This document shows positions 7,890-13,658 of a DNA stretch of 13,658 nt, one piece after another (position 1 is the first letter of the stretch; every line of letters begins with the position of its first letter). Where the stretch lies: the NCBI GenBank assembly GCA_943329105.2, contig CALQCP020000034.1:1-13658 (forward strand). The letters are read 5' to 3'. This DNA comes from Chitinophaga pinensis. GTDB taxonomy: Bacteria > Planctomycetota > Phycisphaerae > Phycisphaerales > SM1A02. Made by a program: the position numbers and the translations under genes. The notes below the pieces were generated by a model. That model was not told where the DNA came from. It made no database searches and saw only the letters and a program-made list of their open reading frames with translations.

Positions 7890-9073
7890 CCAACACCATG
7901 AACCACCCACTCACCACCTTTGCACCAATCGCCCCAATGGCCGCCTCGCTCACGCTGGCAGCCTGCATGTTTGCATTCGCAGTGCCGGGATGTACGGGCG
8001 GACCCGCCCCGGGCTCGATCACCAGTCAAGACTGGGGGACGGTCGATGGAAAGCCGGTGCATTTATGGACGCTTAAAAATTCCACCGGGATGGTGGCGGA
8101 CGTCACGGACTACGGCACCATCGTGGTTGCTCTCAAGGTGCCGGACCGGCAAGGAAAGTTCATTGATGTGGTGCTCGGTCGCCCCAGTGCCGCCGACTAC
8201 GTGGCGCGTACCCAGTACTTCGGATGCACCGCCGGTCGCTGTGCAAATCGCATTGCTGCTGGCAAATTCAGCATTGATGGAAACCCCTATGTGTTGGCCA
8301 CCAACAACGGTGTCAATCACCTGCATGGTGGAATGAAAGGGTTCGACAAAGTGGTGTGGTCCGGAAGTCCCGCCATGACGCCGGATGGACCATCGATCAC
8401 CTTCACGTACCGCAGCGTGGACGGCGAAGAGGGATACCCAGGAAACGTTGATGCAACGGTCATCTACACGCTGACGAACACCAACGAATTGCGCGTGCGT
8501 ATGTCTGCGACGACGGACAAACCGACCGTCGTCAACCTCGCGCATCACACGTACTGGAACCTGAATGGCCAGGGATCCGGCTCGGTGCTTGACCATGAAC
8601 TGATGATCAACGCTGACCACTACACCCCGGTGGACGCGACGCTCATCACCACTGGCGACATCAAACCCGTCGCTGGAACGCCGCTTGATTTCCGTACCGC
8701 CAAGACCGTCCGCAAAGACTTCGCCGAGCTTCCTGCCACCAAGGATGATCCTGGTGGCTACGACCACAACTTCGTCGTCAACGGCGCAGTGGGAACACTC
8801 CGAACCTGCGCGGTGTTACACAGCCCCAAGACCGGAGTCACCATGACGGTAGCCAGCGATCAGCCAGGGATTCAGTTCTACTCTGGCAACTTTCTGGACG
8901 GCATTCCCGGCAAGGACGGGACGACGTACGGCAAGAATGATGCGCTGTGCTTGGAAACCCAAGCCTTCCCAGACAGCATCAACAAGCAAGGAAAGCAAGG
9001 TTGGCCAGATGTGGTGCTGCGCCCTGGCCAGGTCTACCAACACACCATGGTGCATTCCTTCACCGCCAAGTGA
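7886..9073 (+). CDS. Exported aldose 1-epimerase (mutarotase, GalM-like), probable lipoprotein
   Basis: A 395-residue galactose-mutarotase-like protein, longer than cytosolic GalM by about 45 N-terminal residues that form an export signal. It would interconvert alpha and beta anomers of a free aldose. Family motifs are FGCTAGRCANRIAAGKF (112-128), NHLHGG (144-149), NLAHHTYWNLNG (217-228), YDHNF (292-296) and CLETQAFPDSIN (355-366). By comparison with characterised GalM this gives Arg122, His147, acid His221, Asp293 and base Glu357, so the active site looks complete. The hydrophobic N-terminus has two lipobox-like cysteines, LAAC at Cys27 and VPGC at Cys36; Cys36 better follows the hydrophobic run. 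The n-region lacks Lys/Arg, so export is likely but less certain than the enzyme call. Start GTG 7886 is favoured by the GTGA overlap and GAAAG at 7876-7880; ATG 7898 is the alternative. Confidence 0.93.
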   Translation: MTNTMNHPLTTFAPIAPMAASLTLAACMFAFAVPGCTGGPAPGSITSQDWGTVDGKPVHLWTLKNSTGMVADVTDYGTIVVALKVPDRQGKFIDVVLGRPSAADYVARTQYFGCTAGRCANRIAAGKFSIDGNPYVLATNNGVNHLHGGMKGFDKVVWSGSPAMTPDGPSITFTYRSVDGEEGYPGNVDATVIYTLTNTNELRVRMSATTDKPTVVNLAHHTYWNLNGQGSGSVLDHELMINADHYTPVDATLITTGDIKPVAGTPLDFRTAKTVRKDFAELPATKDDPGGYDHNFVVNGAVGTLRTCAVLHSPKTGVTMTVASDQPGIQFYSGNFLDGIPGKDGTTYGKNDALCLETQAFPDSINKQGKQGWPDVVLRPGQVYQHTMVHSFTAK

Positions 9074-9076
9074 CGA

Positions 9077-10282
9077 TTACTGCCACACGCCTTTCACCGG
9101 CGTTCCCAAGAACTCCGGAATACGACTGGCATCCATCGGAATGTTCCCGGTCATAGCGGCCATGTCTTGACCGTCCTCCGCGAGTGTGAATCGCAGAAAC
9201 TCACGGATCCCGTCTGGGATGTGTTGCGCATCCGTGGCAACAAAGACCAGATTGAGTGGGCGCGCAAGTGGATAGGTGCCATCACAAATCGCTGCGACCG
9301 TTGGCGCAATGAAGGGTTGCCCCGCACCGATTGATAGGGGCACTGCCCGAGCGCGCGCCTGGCGATTTGCGTAACCAGAAATACCAATTGCTGTCGGGTA
9401 AGCACAGCAAGCGTTCACTACCGACGATGGCCCAGGCTCGGTGTACCGACCAATGGTGGTGATTTGCTCCCCGGGCATGCACCATTCAATGAACAGTTGC
9501 AGCGTTCCAGAAGTCAAATGTGGTATGTAGATCGGTGGAAAGGTGTTACCGAGTGGCGAAGTTACATCCAGTTCATTCCAGCGCATGATTGGTGCTTCGG
9601 TCATCGTGTGGGTGATCGAGAACAGACCGTTGCATTGTTCCTTTGTCATCCCAGCAATCGGATTGTCTGCGTTCACATAAACACACGCTGCACCGCGCGC
9701 GACGGGAACTACAAAGACCTGCTTGCCAGTGGCTTTACTGATATCCGTGACTTCTTGCGCCGTGAGATCGCGCGCGACCGACGCCATGTCACAGAGTCCA
9801 CCCTTCAGCGCCACAATCCCCTTGAGCGATCCGCCCTGATCCACGTTGATCTTGACATCGGGATACACCACTTGATACGAAAGAGAGATATTGGAAAGCA
9901 ACGGCCCCATGGTGTCTGAACCAACAATCCGCATCGCGCCAGTCATTGGAACCGGTCGCGGTGCATAGGACGGGAACTGCTCCACCATGGCGGAGAATTC
10001 TTCTGAATAGACGTCGCCCAGCTCCGCCAACTCCTGAAGCGACTTGGCGAGTGCGTCGCCTCCGCTGAGAAGCGCCTTTGGCACCAGCCCGGTCATCGGT
10101 GCAGTGGGATCGGCGGGAACGGCTGGCTGAGCCGTGATGGCCGGCTTTGCATCGACCACTGGTACGGCAGGCGCCGCCGACTGAGTGGCGCTGCTAGTTT
10201 GCGGCACAATTGCCGCCGAAGTGACCGCTGTGGCACCGGACGACATGAATGCGAGAGAAATGAGAATCGTTGCAGCAATCAT
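9077..10282 (-). CDS. Exported PstS-like solute-binding protein
   Basis: A 401-residue protein with an N-terminal hydrophobic signal sequence (residues 1-24), a Pro/Ala/Thr-rich linker (about 28-66) and a short helical stretch. A type-2 periplasmic binding domain of the PstS family follows, from about 116 to 395. Family motifs are GSDTMGPLL (121-129), DQGGSLKGIVAL (148-159), DMASVARDLTAQE (165-177), TSGTLQLF (257-264), AIGISGYANR (298-307) and a YPLARPLNLV segment. In E. coli PstS numbering, Thr10, Ser38, Asp56 and Ser139-Gly140-Thr141 have counterparts (Thr124, Ser152, Asp165, Ser258-Thr260). The position of Arg135, four residues before that serine, is Pro254 here, so the ligand may not be phosphate. 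Start ATG 10282 is chosen for a strong AAGGAG 8 bases upstream and an ATGA overlap with the preceding lipoprotein gene. No pst transport genes are nearby. Confidence 0.88.
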   Translation of the reverse strand: MIAATILISLAFMSSGATAVTSAAIVPQTSSATQSAAPAVPVVDAKPAITAQPAVPADPTAPMTGLVPKALLSGGDALAKSLQELAELGDVYSEEFSAMVEQFPSYAPRPVPMTGAMRIVGSDTMGPLLSNISLSYQVVYPDVKINVDQGGSLKGIVALKGGLCDMASVARDLTAQEVTDISKATGKQVFVVPVARGAACVYVNADNPIAGMTKEQCNGLFSITHTMTEAPIMRWNELDVTSPLGNTFPPIYIPHLTSGTLQLFIEWCMPGEQITTIGRYTEPGPSSVVNACCAYPTAIGISGYANRQARARAVPLSIGAGQPFIAPTVAAICDGTYPLARPLNLVFVATDAQHIPDGIREFLRFTLAEDGQDMAAMTGNIPMDASRIPEFLGTPVKGVWQ

Positions 10283-11295
10283 GACGCTGTCTCCTTGCGC
10301 GATACGCGCCATTTCATGATGACGAAAGTGCCAACAAGGACAACAATCAGTACAACGAGTACGCGGTGAAAGATGCGATCAACCAGGTCGCGTGCAGTGT
10401 CTTGTGCACCGGCAACCGTCGTGTTCACCATCTTCATCCGCTCTGGAACAATAGCGATCGCCTGCGACATCACGTCGACGCTTGCTAACAACTTTTGTGT
10501 GTCCGGCATGACCAGCATGTCGTACCAAAGCGCTTCGGCTTGCCAGTTGATAAAGAGTGGCAGTCGCTTCGACCAGAAGAATGCTCGGTCAAGCGCTAAA
10601 TTTGCATTTTGCACCTGCTCGGTAGCACGGTCGAGTGGTTCAAGCAATCCGCCACCGTCGCGAATGGTCTCGATGAGCGCTTCACCCTTCACGCTGGCAA
10701 CTTCACTAAATCGCACGTACGCGACAAACTCCGTACCACCGCGAAGGCTCCACCACGTGGCGATAGAGAGGTCAAGTTCTTCAAGTTGTTCGTCCGTAAA
10801 TACCCGCGCAGCAATGGTCCAAATATCTTCACGGGCGCGACGCAGATTCTCAACCAAATACTGCGCGCGCGGCCCCCAAATCGTTTGGGCGCGTCCGGTG
10901 TCAACCCAGAAATAATTTTGCAGGGTGACCACTACCAGTTGATCCACCAACTGCGTCACCGTATCCGGGCTCGTGGCAATGTCGTACATGCTTGACACGC
11001 CCAGCAGCCGAAGACCGTTCATAATGCGGCACTGCTGGATGTCATTATTGCCACGAATGATTCGCTCACTCGCGGACAGCATCAGGGAGAAATACCGATC
11101 GGCAAAGGCGTTGGATGCCTCCTCCAGTTGCGCCCGAGTAATACGCTGGTCACGGAGAATGCGCGCCGCTTCGCCGGGCTTCGACTTCCCGGAACCCGAA
11201 GCGCAACCTGCGATCAGGAGCACCGCTAAAAGAACTATTGCACAAGACTTGGCGCGAGACTGAACCAGTGGGCCGGGGAATGCCATCATTTCCAT
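10279..11295 (-). CDS. Lipoprotein with C-terminal transmembrane helix, function unknown
   Basis: A 338-residue protein I do not recognise as a named family. The N-terminus is a lipoprotein signal: basic SRAKS, a hydrophobic core, then LIAGC with Cys31 as the predicted lipidated residue. Ala follows at +2, so there is no Asp retention signal. The middle (about 45-300) looks largely helical and rich in charged and branched residues, for example RITRAQLEEASNAFADRYF, ENLRRAREDIWTIAARVF and ERMKMVNTTVAGAQDTARDL. The C-terminus has one hydrophobic helix (about 312-327) followed by a basic tail KWRVSRK. The protein would thus be anchored at both ends. It overlaps the PstS-like gene by ATGA, so the two products are probably made together and may act together. 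Start ATG 11295 has weak ribosome-site support; ATG 11289 or 11286 is possible. Confidence 0.85.
   Translation of the reverse strand: MEMMAFPGPLVQSRAKSCAIVLLAVLLIAGCASGSGKSKPGEAARILRDQRITRAQLEEASNAFADRYFSLMLSASERIIRGNNDIQQCRIMNGLRLLGVSSMYDIATSPDTVTQLVDQLVVVTLQNYFWVDTGRAQTIWGPRAQYLVENLRRAREDIWTIAARVFTDEQLEELDLSIATWWSLRGGTEFVAYVRFSEVASVKGEALIETIRDGGGLLEPLDRATEQVQNANLALDRAFFWSKRLPLFINWQAEALWYDMLVMPDTQKLLASVDVMSQAIAIVPERMKMVNTTVAGAQDTARDLVDRIFHRVLVVLIVVLVGTFVIMKWRVSRKETAS
10291..10296 (-). promoter_or_regulatory. Strong Shine-Dalgarno site for the PstS-like gene
   Basis: On the minus strand this reads AAGGAG, 8 bases before ATG 10282. It lies inside the end of the upstream lipoprotein gene. It decides the start against the in-frame ATG at 10312, which would overlap that gene by 34 bases and put extra residues (MARIAQGDSV) in front of the signal peptide. 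Confidence 0.8.
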
Positions 11296-11403
11296 AGCCT
11301 ATACGCGAGGCCATGCCTGAGAGAATTTCTAAGGTAATAGAACCTGAACTTTCGTTATGTCTGTACGCTCCGCGACGGTGTGCACGCACCCGGAATCCCA
11401 ATC
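11296..11403. promoter_or_regulatory. Divergent intergenic region, presumed to hold both promoters
   Basis: This 108-base gap separates the minus-strand lipoprotein/PstS-like operon from the plus-strand DUF481 gene, so promoters for both directions should lie here or slightly inside the flanking genes. I found no convincing pair of -35 and -10 hexamers on either strand and no clear operator palindrome. The A/T-richer stretch at about 11321-11360 is the most promoter-like part. GGAA at 11392-11395 is a plausible ribosome-binding site for ATG 11404. Confidence 0.4.
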
Positions 11404-12480
11404 ATGATTACCTATCTCAAAAGCACAATCATCATCGTTATGACGCTGGTCTTCAACGCGGCGCCGATGGCATTCGCCATGCAAGATGCGGCCAACCCAG
11501 TCCCTGGGCAAACCGTCATTGTTGCGCTTTCGAGTGGTGATGCCATTCGCGCGACGCTGGTTTCCGAGACCGGTGATTCAATCGTCTTGCTGCATCCAGT
11601 GTTAGGAAAGGTCACTCTGCCGCGCGCGTCCATTGCGTCGATGGTTGCCACCACCGCTCCAGCGGCCGCACCCCCGGCTGCCACCGACGACAGCATGTTG
11701 CGCCAAGAGGCGCAGCCCGCTGCCAATGCGGTGATGGACGCGCCGCGACCCCAAGATGGCGTGAATCTCGCTGATGATGTCACGGCGAAGGGCGCAGTTC
11801 CAGCGCCAGCGCCGCCGCCGTCACCGTGGAAATTCGTCCTTGATGCCAACGTCAACTACGTCAATGCCGCTAACAATCAACTTGACTTCCGTGCGGCGGG
11901 CGCTGCAATTTACGACGTGGCCGACGTGGAAAAGTGGGCGAACAACGTTGAGTTCTTCTACAAAGTTGTTGACGGCGATAACACCGACAACAACTTGCTC
12001 GGTACCTCCACGTATGACCGACGCTTCGCGTCCAACCCGCGCGTCCTGTGGTTTGTGAAGGGCCAGGGGCAGAGTGCTCCGCTCGAGAGTTATGAAAATC
12101 GTCTGTCCGCATGGGGTGGACTTGGATACGAATTCCTGAAGATGCCGCCTGCAAAGTTGATTGGAAAGATTGGTGCCGGTTACACCTATGAATTTGGTGA
12201 CCAAAACGACGGGCAAGCGGAGTTGTATGCAGAAATGGAATGGGACTGGAAGGTCACCGAGCGCCAAGCGATTGTTGGTTCCTACTGGATCGCACCAGCG
12301 TTTGATGACCCCAGCAACTTCTTGTGCTTGTTCCGTACTGAGTGGACCATGCTGTTGGAAGACGTCAAGGGTCTCAAATTGTTGGGCGGCATACGCTGGC
12401 AGTACCAGTCCGAAGTAACACCAAAGGATGCACTGCAAAACGACATCCGACTTTATGCCGGTCTGCGCTTTGAAATGTGA
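11404..12480 (+). CDS. DUF481 family outer-membrane beta-barrel protein (YdiY-like)
   Basis: A 358-residue exported protein. Residues 1-25 are a Sec signal peptide ending APMAFA. Residues about 34-80 form a small beta-rich segment (GQTVIVALSSGDAIRATLVS, then a VTLPRASI strand) of the kind seen at the start of planctomycete DUF481 proteins. A low-complexity Ala/Pro linker follows (about 82-141, ending PAPAPPPSPWK). Residues 142-358 have alternating hydrophobic and polar strands typical of a DUF481 outer-membrane barrel: ENRLSAWGGLGYEF (231-244), LIGKIGAGYTYEF (252-264), AELYAEMEWDWKVTERQ (272-288), LLGGIRWQYQSE and the terminal strand LYAGLRFEM. E. coli YdiY is annotated as salt-induced, but no transport substrate is known for the family. 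Start ATG 11404 is preferred over the in-frame GTG at 11380, which would put eight residues before the signal peptide. Confidence 0.85.
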   Translation: MITYLKSTIIIVMTLVFNAAPMAFAMQDAANPVPGQTVIVALSSGDAIRATLVSETGDSIVLLHPVLGKVTLPRASIASMVATTAPAAAPPAATDDSMLRQEAQPAANAVMDAPRPQDGVNLADDVTAKGAVPAPAPPPSPWKFVLDANVNYVNAANNQLDFRAAGAAIYDVADVEKWANNVEFFYKVVDGDNTDNNLLGTSTYDRRFASNPRVLWFVKGQGQSAPLESYENRLSAWGGLGYEFLKMPPAKLIGKIGAGYTYEFGDQNDGQAELYAEMEWDWKVTERQAIVGSYWIAPAFDDPSNFLCLFRTEWTMLLEDVKGLKLLGGIRWQYQSEVTPKDALQNDIRLYAGLRFEM

Positions 12481-13400
12481 GCATGCCCGCTCGGGTCAAC
12501 AAGAAGCTTCATGCCTCGCTTGAACGAATCGCCAGCACATTGCGAGACCGCTGTGCTCTGTTGAATTTCAGTCCGGCGGTTGCGTACACCTATAACCCAC
12601 TGCAATATGCATGGGGTGCACATGCTGCCTTCCTCGCGCGGGCGCACGCCCAACCGCACGTCCTCTTTGTAGGAATGAATCCTGGTCCGTTCGGTATGGC
12701 TCAAACCGGCGTGCCGTTCGGTGAGGTAACTGCAGTCCGAGGATTTCTTGGCATCACCGAACGTGTCGCCAAGATCACCGCGCCGCAGCACATGCACCCA
12801 AAGCGCCCAGTCGATGGTCTTGCTTGCACGCGCAGTGAGGTCAGCGGCGCTCGCGTGTGGGCATGGGCGCAACAACGATTTGGTACGTCCGATGAGTTCT
12901 TTCGCCAAGCCTTCATTTGGAACTGGTGTCCGCTGGCCTTTGTAGCGGCCAGTGGTGCCAACCAAACCCCCGACAAGCTTCCCCGGACTGGTCGTGGTGC
13001 CAAAGCGACGCACATGCTTGAATCTGCTTGCGATGAAGCACTTGGCGCGGTCATTGTGGCGCTGCAGCCGACACATGTGGTGGGCTTTGGGGCATTCGCC
13101 CGCCAGCGCGCGGAACGTGTGTTGGCGCAACTGCAGATCACGGACCCAACACGCGCCCTGCCACTGGTTCACCAGGTGCTGCACCCAAGCCCCGCCAGTC
13201 CGGCGGCAAATCGCGGCTGGGCGGCGCAAGTTGATGCACAGTTAGCCGCCGCGGGGATTCACTTCGGCGCTCGCCCTATCCTGCCTGCGTGCGCGTTGCC
13301 GTCCTCAATATCGTCGGGCTCTGTCCAGCCGTCTTCGCGCGGCGCAAGTGTCCGAACCTCCAAGCGTTCGCGCAGCGCTCGGGCGGCATCCGGACGCTAA
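12477..13400 (+). CDS. Single-strand-selective monofunctional uracil-DNA glycosylase (SMUG1 family)
   Basis: A 307-residue cytoplasmic base-excision-repair enzyme expected to remove uracil, and possibly oxidised pyrimidines, from DNA. The resemblance to vertebrate SMUG1 is direct: YTYNPLQYAW (38-47), then GMNPGPFGMAQTGVPFGE at 66-83 with the catalytic-loop Asn68. HPKRPVDGL (107-115), SEVSGARVW, WNWCPL (148-153, with Asn149 as the uracil-recognition Asn) and the HPSP loop with His236 (236-239) follow. SMUG1 similarity stops near residue 264. The last 43 residues are Ser/Ala/Arg-rich, resemble no domain, and their DNA also encodes the start of the next gene. Start GTG 12477 overlaps the DUF481 stop by GTGA; ATG 12483, two codons in, is equally possible. 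The family is mostly animal but known in planctomycetes and some other bacteria. Confidence 0.94.
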   Translation: MSMPARVNKKLHASLERIASTLRDRCALLNFSPAVAYTYNPLQYAWGAHAAFLARAHAQPHVLFVGMNPGPFGMAQTGVPFGEVTAVRGFLGITERVAKITAPQHMHPKRPVDGLACTRSEVSGARVWAWAQQRFGTSDEFFRQAFIWNWCPLAFVAASGANQTPDKLPRTGRGAKATHMLESACDEALGAVIVALQPTHVVGFGAFARQRAERVLAQLQITDPTRALPLVHQVLHPSPASPAANRGWAAQVDAQLAAAGIHFGARPILPACALPSSISSGSVQPSSRGASVRTSKRSRSARAASGR

Positions 13401-13658
13401 CTACCGACCTACCCGCGGTCACCTGCAGTGCGCAAAGCTCAATGTTGACCGGGAAGCGTTCTGGTCAGCACGGCATCGTCGGCAATGGCTGGTTCGACCG
13501 CTCTTTGCAAGAGGTGCATTTCTGGAAGCAGTCGAACCACTTGGTACACGGCCCCATGGTGTGGGACACCCTGCGCGAACGAGCGCATGCCGCGGGGCGC
13601 GATGCGCCAGTGATTGCGAATTCCTTCTGGTGGTTCAATATGTATTCAGGCGCTGACA
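13289..13658 (+). CDS. Alkaline-phosphatase-superfamily protein (type I phosphodiesterase/nucleotide pyrophosphatase-like), 3' end outside window
   Basis: An open frame of 123 codons runs off the right edge; it begins at GTG 13289, giving VRVAVLNIVGLCPAVF at the N-terminus. It matches the N-terminus of bacterial alkaline-phosphatase-family proteins of the nucleotide pyrophosphatase/phosphodiesterase type. The TDLPAVTCSAQSSMLTGK segment (39-56) contains the likely Thr45 nucleophile, followed by GQHGIVGNGWFDR (59-71), VHFWKQSNHLVHG and FWWFNMYSGAD at the edge. The activity would be phosphoester or phosphodiester hydrolysis; the substrate is unknown. Related proteins are found, among other places, in ebo-type gene clusters, but no such partner genes are visible here. 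The first 112 bases overlap the end of the glycosylase frame. No ATG lies before the conserved residues, so GTG is the best start, with little ribosome-site support. Confidence 0.85.
   Translation, partial: MRVAVLNIVGLCPAVFARRKCPNLQAFAQRSGGIRTLTTDLPAVTCSAQSSMLTGKRSGQHGIVGNGWFDRSLQEVHFWKQSNHLVHGPMVWDTLRERAHAAGRDAPVIANSFWWFNMYSGAD

Noticed and set aside
8063..8767. Minus-strand open frame of 234 codons
   Set aside because: It is antisense to the epimerase gene, whose catalytic residues are all in the plus-strand frame. The antisense product looks random.
9077..10282. Calling the PstS-like gene pstS for phosphate uptake
   Set aside because: No pstC, pstA, pstB or phoU is nearby and the phosphate-binding Arg equivalent is Pro. 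Only the fold assignment is supported.
11296..11403. Possible sigma-70 hexamers, for example TATGTC on the plus strand and TATTAC on the minus strand
   Set aside because: Neither has a matching -35 element at proper spacing, so naming a promoter site would be guesswork.
12453..13229. Minus-strand open frame of 258 codons
   Set aside because: It is antisense to the SMUG1 gene, whose catalytic motifs are unmistakable. The antisense product has no family pattern.
13348..13656. Plus-strand open frame of about 102 codons at the right end
   Set aside because: The overlapping frame from GTG 13289 contains a continuous, recognisable phosphodiesterase-like sequence; this one does not.
1..13658. CRISPR arrays, tRNA or rRNA genes, insertion sequences, defence or phage modules
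   Set aside because: No regularly spaced repeats, RNA-gene signatures, transposase motifs or terminal inverted repeats were seen; the window is filled with metabolic, envelope and repair genes.

Overview
The window looks like a chromosomal stretch of a planctomycete (Planctomycetota, perhaps a Phycisphaerae-type lineage). The main evidence is the adjacent pair of a LamG/DUF1553 secreted protein and a DUF1501 Tat-type protein, a combination greatly expanded in that phylum. A SMUG1-family uracil-DNA glycosylase, rare among bacteria but known in planctomycetes, agrees with this. G+C content is moderately high by eye. Gene density is very high: there is no gene-free stretch longer than about 110 bases. 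I saw no tRNA, rRNA, CRISPR array, insertion sequence or prophage signature.

Region 1 (1-9073, plus strand) reads as one long operon. It starts with the 3' part of a PSCyt/LamG/DUF1553 protein, then a DUF1501 protein, a short-chain dehydrogenase, and a complete ribose/xylose-type sugar ABC importer (periplasmic binding protein, double ATPase, permease). It ends with an exported aldose 1-epimerase. Gaps are 4-bp overlaps or 7 to 33 bases. The simplest reading is a carbohydrate locus: exported DUF1553/DUF1501 proteins act on or bind a carbohydrate, the exported mutarotase equilibrates its anomers, the importer takes the sugar up, and the dehydrogenase oxidises or reduces it in the cytoplasm. 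The actual sugar cannot be read from the sequence.

Region 2 (9077-11295, minus strand) is a two-gene operon joined by an ATGA overlap. The first gene encodes a lipoprotein that also has a C-terminal membrane helix. The second encodes an exported PstS-like solute-binding protein that lacks the expected phosphate-binding arginine and has a long Pro/Ala-rich N-terminal linker. No permease or ATPase for it is in the window. The operon converges on region 1 with only three bases between the stop codons.

Region 3 (11404-13658, plus strand) diverges from region 2 across a short intergenic region. It holds a DUF481-type outer-membrane beta-barrel protein, a SMUG1-family uracil-DNA glycosylase starting in a GTGA overlap, and the 5' part of an alkaline-phosphatase-superfamily (nucleotide pyrophosphatase/phosphodiesterase-like) gene. 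That last gene starts inside the glycosylase reading frame and runs off the window end.

Nothing here is a clear-cut new system. The best candidates for a second look are the sugar importer operon that includes DUF1553/DUF1501, the PstS-like/dual-anchored lipoprotein pair, and a dehydrogenase with two altered family motifs.
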